64,000 bases of DNA from Shewanella piezotolerans WP3. Its GTDB lineage: Bacteria; Pseudomonadota; Gammaproteobacteria; Enterobacterales; Shewanellaceae. Positions 8,171 through 17,876 of this stretch are shown piece after piece. A program made the translations under genes and the position numbers. The stretch lies in assembly GCF_000014885.1 (NCBI RefSeq), contig NC_011566.1, positions 2,585,501-2,649,500 on the forward strand. The letters run 5' to 3'. Under the pieces are notes generated by a model, which saw only the letters and a list, made by a program, of their open reading frames with translations, had not been told where the DNA came from and searched no databases. Position 1 is the first letter of the stretch. Each line of letters starts with the position of its first letter.

Positions 8171-10012
8171 TTAGTCAGCGCATGTATCACAATATAGATA
8201 GACACCATTGGGGTCATCAAAAGTTTGTAACGTTTCAGCGACAGTAGAGAACTCACCTAAAAACTTCTCTAACAAAGTGGTTTGAGTCAGGCTTTCTGGT
8301 ATATAAACCGCTGCTGAGGCAAACATCTCTTGTATAAATTGATCCTGTGGCGACAATTCTTGTTGGATCACTTCAGTATCAAAATGATCGATTTTCGCAA
8401 GTTCAGCTGCATGAGTAACAGCATTTTGTAGATCACCTATACCATCGACTAATCCAAGCTCAAGTGCTTTGCGCCCAGTCCAGACGCGTCCTTGAGCAAT
8501 ATTGTCTACTTGCTCTAAGGTCATGTCCCGCTCTGTTGCAACCAGTGATATAAAGTCTTTATATCCGCGTTCAATGTGACGCTGAATCACTGCACTTATC
8601 TGAGGAGATATTCCCTTGGTAACAGAAAAACCAGCCCAATCAGAGGTTGCGACGCCATCAGTATGTACACCAATACTCGCGAGAGAATCCTCAAAAGTAG
8701 TAACCATGCCAAAAATACCAATAGAGCCCGTTAACGTTGTAGGAGTTGCGTAGATATAGTCGGCACTAGCAGAGATCCAATATCCGCCTGATGCAGCATA
8801 GCTGCCCATACTGACAACAATAGGTTTGTTAGCGGCCTTTAAGGCTAACACCTCTTGACGGATCTGCTCTGAGGCAAATGCGCTACCACCTGGGCTGTCA
8901 ACTCGAAGTACAACCGCCTTAATAGAATCGTCAAACCTCGCTTTACGCAGTAGTTCTGAAGTACTTTCGCCACCAATCTCACCGGCAGGCTGAGATCCAT
9001 TTAAAATTTTGCCTTTTGCTACGATGATACCTACTTTATTATCAGCTAATAAAAGAGGGTGGCTTGCCGTTACAGAAAGGTAATCGTAGAAATCAACTTG
9101 TTTAAAAGATTCACCATCAGCAGATTTACCGACAGCGTCGACCATACTCAAGCGAAACTCTTCAGCCGTCTTTAACTCATCAACCCACTTTAGGTTAAGT
9201 GCCATTTGGCTAGATTGACCGTCAGCTTTATCGAGCTCAGCCAAATACTCTTTGGCTGATAATGACAATTGGCTCGCGGCAATATCGCGGTTTTGGCCTA
9301 CGGTAGTGCTGTAACTTTCCCATAAATCATTTAAAAGTGCTAAGTTGGCTTCTTTAGCCGCGTCAGACATATCATCACGAATAAAAGGTTCTACCGCAGA
9401 TTTAAAGGTACCAACTCTAAAAACATGCGCTTTAATTTTAAGTTTATCTAACGCTGACTTAAAGTATTGACGGTAGCGACCTAGGCCTTCTATTTCAACA
9501 CTGCCTTGAGGGTTGAGATAGATGCGGTCGGCAAAACTGGCAAGGAAGTATTGGTTTTGTCCAAACCAATTTGCATGAGCAACAATAGGTTTGCCTGTTT
9601 CTTTAAAGTTGTTTAATGCATCGCCTATTGATTGCAGTTTACTCATTCCTGTACCACGTAAATGGCCTAGATCAAGTACCAATTGACTAATTCTTGCGTC
9701 GGATGAGGCATTGTTGACAACATCGATGACATCCGACAGTAGTATTTCTCCACTGCCATCCTTAGCACTGCCACTTTTCATTGCTGCTTCTAACGGATCA
9801 ACACGACGTTTCTGATCAACGATAGTGCCTGACAGGTTAAGCACTAGCGCTGAGCCATCTTCAACTTTTAGTGTCTCTTCACTGCTAAGGGTTACGATAA
9901 GCGCAATAATCAAACCGAAAAAAATAAGGTTTAGAAATAGCTTTCTTGTGCCATTTATAATATTCCAGCAAAGCAGAAATATCCTTTTAAAAACTGAGGG
10001 TTTAGCGGGCAT
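8171..10012 (-). CDS. sppA: Signal peptide peptidase SppA (protease IV), 67-kDa type
   Basis: Inner-membrane serine protease that degrades cleaved signal peptides. The 613 residues form the duplicated long SppA. An N-terminal membrane anchor (about 20-42, LFLNLIFFGLIIALIV) is followed by an N-half with the catalytic lysine in RVGTFKSAVEPF and a C-half with the nucleophile serine in MGSYAASGGYW. These are the same Lys/Ser dyad positions as in E. coli. Single gene with its own terminator; fadH starts divergently 155 bases away. Confidence 0.95.
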   Translation of the reverse strand: MPAKPSVFKRIFLLCWNIINGTRKLFLNLIFFGLIIALIVTLSSEETLKVEDGSALVLNLSGTIVDQKRRVDPLEAAMKSGSAKDGSGEILLSDVIDVVNNASSDARISQLVLDLGHLRGTGMSKLQSIGDALNNFKETGKPIVAHANWFGQNQYFLASFADRIYLNPQGSVEIEGLGRYRQYFKSALDKLKIKAHVFRVGTFKSAVEPFIRDDMSDAAKEANLALLNDLWESYSTTVGQNRDIAASQLSLSAKEYLAELDKADGQSSQMALNLKWVDELKTAEEFRLSMVDAVGKSADGESFKQVDFYDYLSVTASHPLLLADNKVGIIVAKGKILNGSQPAGEIGGESTSELLRKARFDDSIKAVVLRVDSPGGSAFASEQIRQEVLALKAANKPIVVSMGSYAASGGYWISASADYIYATPTTLTGSIGIFGMVTTFEDSLASIGVHTDGVATSDWAGFSVTKGISPQISAVIQRHIERGYKDFISLVATERDMTLEQVDNIAQGRVWTGRKALELGLVDGIGDLQNAVTHAAELAKIDHFDTEVIQQELSPQDQFIQEMFASAAVYIPESLTQTTLLEKFLGEFSTVAETLQTFDDPNGVYLYCDTCAD

Positions 10013-10167
10013 TAGCCACTCCTTTAAATCCGAATTAGCATAATGCTAACTGAAAATCCTTGAGAAAGGAAAACTCAATTGTAAAGGAATCTGATCACTC
10101 ACTTATTGAGCTTATTGATTACACAAGGTATGCTGAATTAAATCACTTGTTTAAAAAGGATGTTTGA

Positions 10168-12183
10168 ATGTCGTTTCCGCATTTATTAGAACCCTTAGAT
10201 CTGGGCTTCACCCAGTTAAAGAACCGCGTATTGATGGGCTCAATGCATACAGGTTTAGAAGAAGAAAAGGGCGGTTTTGAGAAACTGGCAGCATTTTATA
10301 AAGAGCGCGCACAAGGTGGAGTAGGGCTAATTGTAACTGGTGGTATATCACCCAATTTACGAGGTCGGCTGGCACCAAATGCTTGTCAGTTGAGTTTTCC
10401 ATGGCAGGTAAAGAAGCACACCGTTGTCACTAAAGCCGTTCACGAAGCTGGAGGCAAGATCTGCATGCAGCTGCTTCACGCTGGGCGATACGGCTATCAT
10501 CCATTTTCACAGGCGCCAAGTAAGATTAAGTCTCCTATTACTCCTTTTACCCCCTCTAAAATGTCAACGCGTCAGGTTGCCGGGACGATTAAAGACTACG
10601 CCACTAGCGCTGCATTGGCTAAAAAGGCGGGTTACGATGGCGTTGAAGTGATGGGGAGTGAAGGTTATTTGATTAACCAGTTTGTAAGCTCTCGAACCAA
10701 TAAGCGCACGGATAAATGGGGTGGATCTTTCGAAAATAGAACGCAGTTCCCTATTGAAATCGTAAAGCAGATCCGAGCTAAAGTGGGCAAGGAATTTATA
10801 ATCATCTTTAGGTTATCGATGCTGGATTTAGTCGATAACGGCTCGACGTGGGATGAAGTAGTGCAACTTGCTAAGTTACTAGAAAGTGCTGGTGTGACGA
10901 TTATCAACACCGGTATAGGATGGCATGAGGCGCGAGTGCCAACGATTGCGACTAGCGTACCGCGTGGAGCATTTTCTTGGGTAACAGAAAAGCTGATGAA
11001 AGAGATGAGCATCCCGCTCATCGCGACCAACCGTATTAATACTCCTGAAATTGGTGAGTCTATAATCGCATCAGGCCAAGCAGACATGGTGTCTATGGCT
11101 AGGCCGTTTCTAGCGGATGCTGAATTTGTTAATAAAGCAGCGGCTAATACTCCTGAACTGATTAATACCTGTATCGGCTGTAATCAAGCCTGCCTCGATC
11201 ATACATTTGCACTTAAGCGGGCAACGTGTTTGGTCAATCCAAGAGCTTGTTATGAAACTGAACTCAACTTTACCCCTGCGAAAGTTAAAAAGCGTATAGC
11301 GGTTATGGGAGCGGGACCCGCTGGGATGGCGTTTTCCATTTATGCTGCTACCCGTGGCCATGAAGTCGTGCTATTTGAAGCTAAACCTGAAGTTGGCGGT
11401 CAATTTAATTTAGCTAGAAAGATCCCCGGTAAAGAAGAGTTTGACGAAACAATTCGCTACTTCCTCAATCAAATCAAATTACTCAAGGTGGAGTTGCGGT
11501 TAAACACGCGTTTAGATGCAAGCGTTGTAAGAGATGAAAAGTTTGATGAAATCGTTATGTCTTCGGGGGTAAAACCTAGACCACTTGATTTGCCGGGTTT
11601 TGATAACCTCAGGGTGGTTGATTACCAACAAGTGCTCAATGGCGATGTTGAAATAGGTCAGAAAGTGGCTTTGATCGGCGCCGGTGGTATTGGGTTCGAT
11701 ATGGCGCATTACCTTTGTGAAGACGAGTCATCAACACTCAACCCTAATAAGTGGCTTAAGCAGTGGGGCATTGATAAAGAGTATAAAGAAGCTGGCGGCC
11801 TTACTGAGCCAGTATTAGATGACAAACATCGTGAAGTCGTTTTATTGCAACGTAAAACCACCAAGATGGGTAAAGGGTTAGGTAAAACGACCGGCTGGAT
11901 CCATCGCTCGGTTTTAAAGCAACATCAAGTCGCGATGAAAACGGGTGTTAGCTATGACAAATTTGATGAAGCAGGCTTGCACATAACGGTTGATGACAAG
12001 CCAGAGATATTAGCCGTCGATAACGTAGTGCTCTGTGCCGGGCAAGTGTCAAATACTGAGTTGGTTGACGAGATGAAGTCAACCGGTATCCCTGTGCATC
12101 TTATTGGTGGTGTTGATGTTGCCGATGAGCTCGATGCTAAGCGCGCAATACGCCAAGGTGCGGAGTTAGCTATCTCGCTTTAA
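10168..12183 (+). CDS. fadH: 2,4-dienoyl-CoA reductase (NADPH), FadH type
   Basis: Reduces 2,4-dienoyl-CoA in beta-oxidation of unsaturated fatty acids. The 671 residues match E. coli FadH. An FMN-binding TIM barrel (about 1-330, with MGSMHTGLEE) is followed by the [4Fe-4S] cluster cysteines in CIGCNQAC plus a distal Cys (about 336-353). An FAD domain (MGAGPAGMAFS) and an NADPH domain (IGAGGIGFDMA) come next. The ribosome site is AAAAAGGAT. The gene is followed directly by an IS110 element, and the terminator that fits this gene lies beyond the element. Confidence 0.97.
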   Translation: MSFPHLLEPLDLGFTQLKNRVLMGSMHTGLEEEKGGFEKLAAFYKERAQGGVGLIVTGGISPNLRGRLAPNACQLSFPWQVKKHTVVTKAVHEAGGKICMQLLHAGRYGYHPFSQAPSKIKSPITPFTPSKMSTRQVAGTIKDYATSAALAKKAGYDGVEVMGSEGYLINQFVSSRTNKRTDKWGGSFENRTQFPIEIVKQIRAKVGKEFIIIFRLSMLDLVDNGSTWDEVVQLAKLLESAGVTIINTGIGWHEARVPTIATSVPRGAFSWVTEKLMKEMSIPLIATNRINTPEIGESIIASGQADMVSMARPFLADAEFVNKAAANTPELINTCIGCNQACLDHTFALKRATCLVNPRACYETELNFTPAKVKKRIAVMGAGPAGMAFSIYAATRGHEVVLFEAKPEVGGQFNLARKIPGKEEFDETIRYFLNQIKLLKVELRLNTRLDASVVRDEKFDEIVMSSGVKPRPLDLPGFDNLRVVDYQQVLNGDVEIGQKVALIGAGGIGFDMAHYLCEDESSTLNPNKWLKQWGIDKEYKEAGGLTEPVLDDKHREVVLLQRKTTKMGKGLGKTTGWIHRSVLKQHQVAMKTGVSYDKFDEAGLHITVDDKPEILAVDNVVLCAGQVSNTELVDEMKSTGIPVHLIGGVDVADELDAKRAIRQGAELAISL

Positions 12184-12243
12184 TGTGCTTGTATGGATAA
12201 TAAACCCACCTAATTACACTTAATTCCCAGTTTCGGGTAATGT

Positions 12244-12384
12244 GAGACCCAGGCTTTAGCTGCAACTAAAGCTTTCATTTGTCGTAGTTCGATTGAATGA
12301 TGGATCCTCTATCGAGAGACCGATAACAAGAAAGAACGCGACAAACGACTCCAAGCAAAATACTCGAATAGTCTACTGGGTCTC
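12244..12384 (+). ncRNA. Candidate IS110 bridge RNA
   Basis: The non-coding 5' end of the IS110 element folds compactly. An outer 9-bp perfect helix joins GAGACCCAG (12244-12252) to CTGGGTCTC (12376-12384). It encloses hairpin A (GCTTTAG 12253-12259 with CTAAAGC 12266-12272). It also encloses arm B (TTTGTCG 12278-12284 with CGACAAA 12339-12345), which has inner helices GTTC/GAAC and TATCG/CGATA around large internal loops. Short arm C is GACT 12347-12350 with AGTC 12370-12373. IS110 relatives encode a bridge RNA here whose loops pair with target and donor DNA. The exact RNA ends and guide bases are inferred. Confidence 0.6.
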
Positions 12385-12417
12385 GAACCCGCATTTGCAA
12401 GCAAGAGTTAGCTTATT

Positions 12418-13368
12418 ATGAAATCAAAAACTAATCAAAACATTAACGTTGGTGTCGATACTGGTAAGTACCAACTCGACATTTATATTCGACCACTAGA
12501 TATCTATTTCACCGTTTCTAACGATGAAAAAGGGATTAAAGAAGCAGTGCGCCTCATTAAAAAGTACCATCCTGAGCGTATTGTCATTGAAGCGACAGGA
12601 CGTCTTGAGATGCCCTTTATCATGGCTTGTGCTAACGCCAATTTACCCTTCGTGATAGCCAATCCGGTTCACATTAAACGCTTTGCTGGAGCAATAGGCC
12701 AACGCGCTAAAACAGATAAGCTAGACGCACAGCTGATAGCTCATTACAGTGAAGCGATTAAACCTAGGCTATCAACGCTAAAGCCTGATGTCATGCAGGC
12801 TATGAGCGATCTCGTAGGAAGGCGGAGCCAGCTTTTGGTCATGCAAACGATGGAAAAGAATCGGCTTCAAATTCTCCCTCAAGAGCTTGCAATGACGATC
12901 AAGCCAATCTTAACGGTCTTCAAAAATCAGATAACGAAGATAGAAAATAAAATCGTTAAACTCATCGAATCGAACGCTGACTATCAAGCTAAAAACCTTA
13001 TCCTGCAAAGCATGAAAGGAATAGGTAAAATTGCCGCAGCATCCATTATCAGTAACCTACCAGAGCTTGGCTATATTAATAACAAAGAAGCCAGTTCGTT
13101 GGTTGGTGTAGCACCGATGAATAAAGAAAGTGGACGCTTTAAAGGCCATAGAAAAATCCAGGGAGGGCGACATCAAGTTAGAACCGTTTTGTACATGGCA
13201 ATGATGTCAGCAATACAATCCAACCCCGTTTTTAAAGAGACTTATCAGCGACTCGTTGCCGCAGGAAAACCTAAGAAAGTCGCGATTATTGCATGCGTAA
13301 GAAAGATGGTTGTGATCCTAAATTCGATGCTAAGAGATGGTGTTTTGTGGGAAGCGCCCAAAGCTTAA
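12418..13368 (+). CDS. IS110-family transposase (DEDD recombinase)
   Basis: 316-residue transposase. The N-terminal RuvC-like DEDD domain shows GVDTGKYQLD, VIEATGR and TDKLDAQLIA, which supply the acidic residues. After a helical coiled segment, the C-terminal domain carries the conserved region with the catalytic serine, GVAPMNKESGRFKGHRK. The reading frame is intact, so the element may be active. These enzymes work with a bridge RNA, and the preceding 180 bases fold accordingly. The ribosome site is weak; the start is the first ATG of the conserved N-terminus. Confidence 0.93.
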   Translation: MKSKTNQNINVGVDTGKYQLDIYIRPLDIYFTVSNDEKGIKEAVRLIKKYHPERIVIEATGRLEMPFIMACANANLPFVIANPVHIKRFAGAIGQRAKTDKLDAQLIAHYSEAIKPRLSTLKPDVMQAMSDLVGRRSQLLVMQTMEKNRLQILPQELAMTIKPILTVFKNQITKIENKIVKLIESNADYQAKNLILQSMKGIGKIAAASIISNLPELGYINNKEASSLVGVAPMNKESGRFKGHRKIQGGRHQVRTVLYMAMMSAIQSNPVFKETYQRLVAAGKPKKVAIIACVRKMVVILNSMLRDGVLWEAPKA

Positions 13369-13416
13369 AACTAGCTATTGACGCCATAGTCTCTTGTTAA
13401 AATGCTGATTGGTATC

Positions 13417-13458
13417 AAAGCCTGCCTAATTGATTAACAGAATTAGGCAGGCTTTTTT
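13417..13458 (+). terminator. Strong terminator, probably the displaced fadH terminator
   Basis: AAAGCCTGCCTAATT pairs with AATTAGGCAGGCTTT over a 9-base loop and ends in TTTTTT. It lies beyond the IS110 element and before the next gene. The natural upstream gene without the insertion is fadH. Confidence 0.92.
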
Positions 13459-13504
13459 GTGTCATGTGAATTATCTTTAGGTAAACAGTAAAAAGGAAGT
13501 CGCT

Positions 13505-13978
13505 ATGTTCATAAAACTAATAAGACAATTTCCTGTTATCGCTATGATTGCTTTTATGGCTTGTAGTGTGAATGCAGAAAACAGTATTAATCCCGATTAT
13601 GACGCGAAGAGAGCCGTAAACGCTGGGGCTGATGAATATGGTATGAAACGCTATGTGATTGCATTCTTAAAGCGGGGACCCAATCGAAATAGGAGTAAAG
13701 AGGAGGCTAAGGCACTTCAGTCTGCACATATGGCAAATATAGGCAGACTTGCCGAAGCAGGGAAGCTGGTGTTAGCGGGGCCGTTTTTAGAGCAGGGTGA
13801 TTTAAGAGGGATCTATATTTTTGATGTTGTGAGTATTGAAGAGGCCCAAGCGCTTACCGCTTCCGATCCTGCGATAAAGGCTGGAAGTTTAATCATGGAG
13901 CTTAAGCCCTGGTATGGTAGTGCGGCGCTTACGGAGATGAATGACTTACATAAGGTCATGTCTAAAAAGCGAATGTAA
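13505..13978 (+). CDS. Exported YCII-domain protein
   Basis: 157 residues. An N-terminal signal peptide (hydrophobic about 9-22, then SVNA before ENS) is followed by a YCII-type ferredoxin-like domain (about 45-145) with KRYVIAFLKRGP and the conserved GPFLEQGDLRGIYIF. YCII-related proteins are small dimeric enzymes or sensors of mostly unknown function, and a secreted form is unusual. Ribosome site AAAAAGGAAG before ATG 13505. Function not assignable. Confidence 0.72.
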   Translation: MFIKLIRQFPVIAMIAFMACSVNAENSINPDYDAKRAVNAGADEYGMKRYVIAFLKRGPNRNRSKEEAKALQSAHMANIGRLAEAGKLVLAGPFLEQGDLRGIYIFDVVSIEEAQALTASDPAIKAGSLIMELKPWYGSAALTEMNDLHKVMSKKRM

Positions 13979-14027
13979 GGTTAGTGTAATAATGGAAATT
14001 AGCGATTATAGTTTATAAAGACTTTGT

Positions 14028-14414
14028 TTACTCAATCGACTCACTAGCTTGAAGCTGTTCATGCTTAGCTGTTCTTACAACTATCTCTACGCCCTCAACA
14101 GATAGATCTAAATCGATGTCAGTGTCAGGAACGCAGCAACAGGGCAGGCATTCGTCTGCTTCTAGTGTAACTAGTGGTTCACTGAGGTAACTCACAGAAC
14201 CACTAATGACTTTAGTTTTACATTGTCCACAGAAGCCGTTGCGACACTCGGAGAAGGTCGTTACTTTCTTTTGTTCTAATGCCTCAAGCAAGGTTTGCTG
14301 CTGATTAAACAGCAGCACAGGTTGTCCTTGCAGGCTTACAATAGGTGCTTTCTTAAAGCTAGCTTGACAAAAGTTAACAGGTTTAAAGGTCAAAGTCAGA
14401 AAACTCGTCTTCAT
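14028..14414 (-). CDS. yfaE: 2Fe-2S ferredoxin, YfaE-like
   Basis: About 128 residues forming one plant-type ferredoxin domain. Cluster ligands are in CRNGFCGQC and a distal cysteine in the LPCCCVPD segment. It lies directly after nrdB and overlaps its 3' end by 32 bases, as in E. coli, where YfaE maintains the diiron-tyrosyl radical of NrdB. The start is ambiguous: ATG 14414 (MKTSFLT) is preferred, but the frame is also open from ATG 14426 and ATG 14438. No strong ribosome site is seen, so translation is probably coupled to nrdB. Confidence 0.85.
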   Translation of the reverse strand: MKTSFLTLTFKPVNFCQASFKKAPIVSLQGQPVLLFNQQQTLLEALEQKKVTTFSECRNGFCGQCKTKVISGSVSYLSEPLVTLEADECLPCCCVPDTDIDLDLSVEGVEIVVRTAKHEQLQASESIE

Positions 14415-15513
14415 CAATAGAGGCATCAATTTGGCCAACCAGATAAGAAGATACTTCTACTTCCTGAGGTGCAACTTGCACCGCATCACTCTCTAGCCAA
14501 TTTTTCATCCAAGGTAGTGGGTTGCTTTGCTCTGCATATGGCGATTCTAAATTAACCGCTTTCATGCGTTCATTGGTGATGTACTCAACATACTGGCAAA
14601 GGATTTGCTCATTTAGGCCAATCATTGAGCCGTCTTTGAACAGATATTTAGCCCATTCTTTCTCTTGCTCAGCAGCTTTAACGAAAATGTCGATTGCGGT
14701 TTGTTCACACTCTTTCGCAATTTCTGCCATTTCAGGATCGTCTTTGCCGGCATGCATAATTTTTAAAATATGCTGGGTACTATTTAGGTGTAAAGCTTCA
14801 TCACGTGCAATAAGACGGATGATTTTAGCATTACCTTCCATCACATTACGTTCAGCAAAAGCAAATGAGCAAGCAAAGCTGACATAGAAACGAATCGCTT
14901 CTAGTACGTTTACCGACACCATACACAAATAGAGCGCTTTTTTGATTTCGCGCTTAGTGACTTCTACGACTTCACCATCTATTTGATGACTGCCTTCTCC
15001 AAGCAACTGGCATGCTTGGCTGAGTCTTATCAACTTGTCGTAATACGCTGCAATATCAGTTGCTCGTTTTAAGATCTCTTCATTTTCAACAATATCGTCA
15101 AAAACAACTGATGGATCATTAACAATGTTACGAATAATATGTGTGTAAGAACGAGAATGAATGGTTTCAGAAAATGACCAGGTCTCGATCCAAGTTTCAA
15201 GTTCAGGTAGCGATACCAGTGGCAGAAAAGCGACGTTTGGTGAGCGACCTTGAATCGAATCTAGTAGTGTTTGGTATTTCAGGTTTGAGATAAAGATATG
15301 CTTCTCATGCGCTGGCAAGGAGGCATAATCAATCTTATCTTTGCTTACATCTACTTCTTCTGGACGCCAGAAAAATGAAAGCTGCTTTTCAATTAGTTTT
15401 TCAAAAACTTCATATTTCTGTTGGTCGTAACGAGCAACATTGACTGATTGCCCAAGAAACATAGGCTCAAGCATTGCATTGTTAGGTGTTTGACAAAATG
15501 TAGAGTAGGCCAT
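14383..15513 (-). CDS. nrdB: Ribonucleotide reductase class Ia, beta subunit
   Basis: R2 subunit that carries the diiron centre and tyrosyl radical for deoxynucleotide synthesis. The 376 residues are the E. coli length, with near-identical blocks such as NVARYDQQKYEVFEKLIEKQ and the radical tyrosine in SRSYTHIIRNI (about 123). Start ATG 15513 (MAYSTFCQTP) has GGAAGA before it; an upstream in-frame ATG at 15540 falls in a small hairpin (15533-15547) between nrdA and nrdB. Middle gene of nrdA-nrdB-yfaE. Confidence 0.97.
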   Translation of the reverse strand: MAYSTFCQTPNNAMLEPMFLGQSVNVARYDQQKYEVFEKLIEKQLSFFWRPEEVDVSKDKIDYASLPAHEKHIFISNLKYQTLLDSIQGRSPNVAFLPLVSLPELETWIETWSFSETIHSRSYTHIIRNIVNDPSVVFDDIVENEEILKRATDIAAYYDKLIRLSQACQLLGEGSHQIDGEVVEVTKREIKKALYLCMVSVNVLEAIRFYVSFACSFAFAERNVMEGNAKIIRLIARDEALHLNSTQHILKIMHAGKDDPEMAEIAKECEQTAIDIFVKAAEQEKEWAKYLFKDGSMIGLNEQILCQYVEYITNERMKAVNLESPYAEQSNPLPWMKNWLESDAVQVAPQEVEVSSYLVGQIDASIDEDEFSDFDL

Positions 15514-15587
15514 TTTTCTATCTTCCGATAACGGGGGCATAGCCCCCTTTAATTAACGTTTAAATACGAGTGATGAAATCCGTTGGA

Positions 15588-17876
15588 TTAGATCTTACAT
15601 GCGCCACCAGCGCAACTGTCATCTTCTACCTCAATGGCAGTGATATCATCGTGACTATCTGAAGCTCCATCACGGGTATTGTGATAGTAAAGTGTTTTCA
15701 CACCATATTTGTATGCAGTTAAAAGATCTTTCAGCAGTACCTTCATCGGAACCTTGCCGTCAGGGAAACGGCCTGGATCGTAGTTAGTGTTAGCCGAAAT
15801 AGATTGATCAACAAATTTTTGCATCAAACCTACTAACTGAATGTAACCGTCATTGTTCGGCATTTGCCAAAGCAGCTCATAGCTGTATTGATACTTATCA
15901 AAATCAGGAACAACTTGCTTTAGCTGGCCATCTTTACTGGCCTTAACGCTGATCAAGCCACGTGGGGGCTCGATACCATTGGTTGCGTTTGAGATCTGCG
16001 ATGATGTCTCTGAAGGCATCAATGCGGAAACCGTTGAGTTACGCAGGCCGTGAGTTTTGATCTCTTCGCGAAGTGACTCCCAGTCCATATGTAGGGGTTC
16101 ATCACAGATCTTATCAAGATCACGCTTGTAGGTATCAATTGGCAAAATACCTTTAGAGTAAGTTGTTTCATGAAACGAAGGGCACGCGCCTTGCTCTTTT
16201 GCCAAATTGTTTGAAGCTTTCAACAAGTAGTACTGAATCGCTTCGAACGTTTTATGGGTTATGCTGTTAGCTGAGCCATCAGAGTAACGCACACCTTCTT
16301 TGGCAAGGTAATTAGCAAAGTTAATCACACCGATCCCAAGAGTACGGCGGTTCATCGATGCTTTCTCTGCAGAGATGATTGGGTAATCTTGATAATCCAG
16401 TAGATTATCCAATGCTCTCACTGCTAGATCAGCGAGAGGTTCTAGTTCTTCAAGATTTTTAATTGCACCTAGGTTTAACGCAGAAAGCGTACAGAGGGCA
16501 ATTTCACCGTCGGGATCATTGATGTTATTTAGAGGCTTGGTTGGTAGTGCGATCTCTAAACACAAGTTAGACTGACGAACTGGTGCAACTTTAGAGTCAA
16601 ATGGACTATGAGTGTTGCAGTGATCGACGTTTTGAATGTAAATACGTCCGGTTGATGCACGTTCTTGCATCATCAATGAGAACAGTTCTACTGCTTTAAC
16701 TTGTTGCTTACGAATACTCTCGTCTGCTTCATACTTTAAGTAAAGGCGTTCGAACTCTTCTTGGTCTTCAAAGAAGGCATCATACATACCTGGTACATCT
16801 GATGGGCTAAATAAACTAATCATGCCACCTTGGATCATACGTTGGTACATCAACTTATTGATCTGTACGCCGTAATCTAAATGGCGGATACGGTTATCGT
16901 CGACACCACGGTTGTTCTTTAGCACAAGTAGGGATTCAACTTCTAAATGCCAAATAGGGTAGAATAGGGTAGCAGCACCACCACGAACACCACCTTGCGA
17001 ACAAGATTTTACTGCGGTTTGGAAGTACTTATAAAAAGGTAAGCAACCTGTATGGAAGGCTTCACCACCACGAATAGGGCTACCTAATGCACGAATACGA
17101 CCTGCATTAACACCGATCCCAGCTCGCTGCGATACATATTTAACGATTGACGATGATGTCGCGTTAATGGAATCTAAGCTGTCACCGCACTCAATTAATA
17201 CACATGAGCTAAATTGGCGTGTAGGGGTACGAACACCCGCCATTATCGGTGTAGGAAGCGAAATCTTAAACGTAGAAGTCGCATCGTAAAAATCTTTTAT
17301 GTATTTAAGACGAGTCTCTTTTGGATATTTTGCGAATAAACACGCGGCAACCAAGATATAAAGGAACTGGGCGCTTTCATAAATTTCATGAGAGACACGA
17401 TTCTGAACTAAATACTTACCTTCTAACTGCTTTACGGCAGCGTAAGAAAAGTTCATGTCGCGCCAATGATCGATATAACCGCCTAATATGTCGATCTCTT
17501 CGCGACTATAATCTTCCAATATATGTGCGTCGTATTTGCCTAGCTCAATGAGTTTAACAACATGGTCATAAAGTTTTGGTGGTTCAAATTGACCGAATGC
17601 TTTCTTACGGAGGTGGAAGATGGCGAGTCTTGCTGCTAAGAATTGGTAGTCTGGCGCTTCTGGTGAGATTAAGTCAGCAGCGGCTTTAATGATAGTCTCG
17701 TGGATCGCCTCTGTTGGGATCCCTTCGAAAAACTGTAGGTGAGAACGTAATTCAACTTCAGAGACTGACACATTGGTGAGTCCTTTTGCTGCCCATTCTA
17801 TAACACGATGGATCTTGTCTAGATCGATGGTCTCACGTTCGCCACTACGTTTTGTGACTGTCATATTGCTATTCAT
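15588..17876 (-). CDS. nrdA: Ribonucleotide reductase class Ia, alpha subunit
   Basis: R1 catalytic subunit, 762 residues against 761 in E. coli. An ATP-cone comes first (VTKRSGERETIDLDKIHRV). Active-site cysteines are in SSCVLIECG and in the CLEIALP / ALCTLSALN region, the radical-transfer tyrosine pair is in TLYYHNTRDG, and the C-terminal redox pair is CAGGACKI. The start is ATG 17876 with AAGG upstream; the frame is open for 39 more codons without a conserved counterpart. First gene of nrdA-nrdB-yfaE. The promoter region holds an NrdR box. Confidence 0.97.
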   Translation of the reverse strand: MNSNMTVTKRSGERETIDLDKIHRVIEWAAKGLTNVSVSEVELRSHLQFFEGIPTEAIHETIIKAAADLISPEAPDYQFLAARLAIFHLRKKAFGQFEPPKLYDHVVKLIELGKYDAHILEDYSREEIDILGGYIDHWRDMNFSYAAVKQLEGKYLVQNRVSHEIYESAQFLYILVAACLFAKYPKETRLKYIKDFYDATSTFKISLPTPIMAGVRTPTRQFSSCVLIECGDSLDSINATSSSIVKYVSQRAGIGVNAGRIRALGSPIRGGEAFHTGCLPFYKYFQTAVKSCSQGGVRGGAATLFYPIWHLEVESLLVLKNNRGVDDNRIRHLDYGVQINKLMYQRMIQGGMISLFSPSDVPGMYDAFFEDQEEFERLYLKYEADESIRKQQVKAVELFSLMMQERASTGRIYIQNVDHCNTHSPFDSKVAPVRQSNLCLEIALPTKPLNNINDPDGEIALCTLSALNLGAIKNLEELEPLADLAVRALDNLLDYQDYPIISAEKASMNRRTLGIGVINFANYLAKEGVRYSDGSANSITHKTFEAIQYYLLKASNNLAKEQGACPSFHETTYSKGILPIDTYKRDLDKICDEPLHMDWESLREEIKTHGLRNSTVSALMPSETSSQISNATNGIEPPRGLISVKASKDGQLKQVVPDFDKYQYSYELLWQMPNNDGYIQLVGLMQKFVDQSISANTNYDPGRFPDGKVPMKVLLKDLLTAYKYGVKTLYYHNTRDGASDSHDDITAIEVEDDSCAGGACKI

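Larger units (their letters stand above)
12184..13417 (+). mobile_element. IS110-family insertion sequence (ends not fixed)
   Basis: The element holds one DEDD transposase, a long structured 5' non-coding end and a short 3' end. IS110 elements lack clear terminal inverted repeats, so exact ends cannot be set by eye. The left end lies between the fadH stop (12183) and 12244, the right end between 13371 and the terminator at 13417. TTGACG at 13378 in the right end could be the -35 half of the promoter that forms when the ends join in the circular form. Confidence 0.75.

Noticed and set aside
7042..8256. Longer ansA with 66 extra N-terminal residues
   Set aside because: The extension reads through the sppA terminator and the sppA 3' end; the family start at 8058 gives the exact E. 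coli length.
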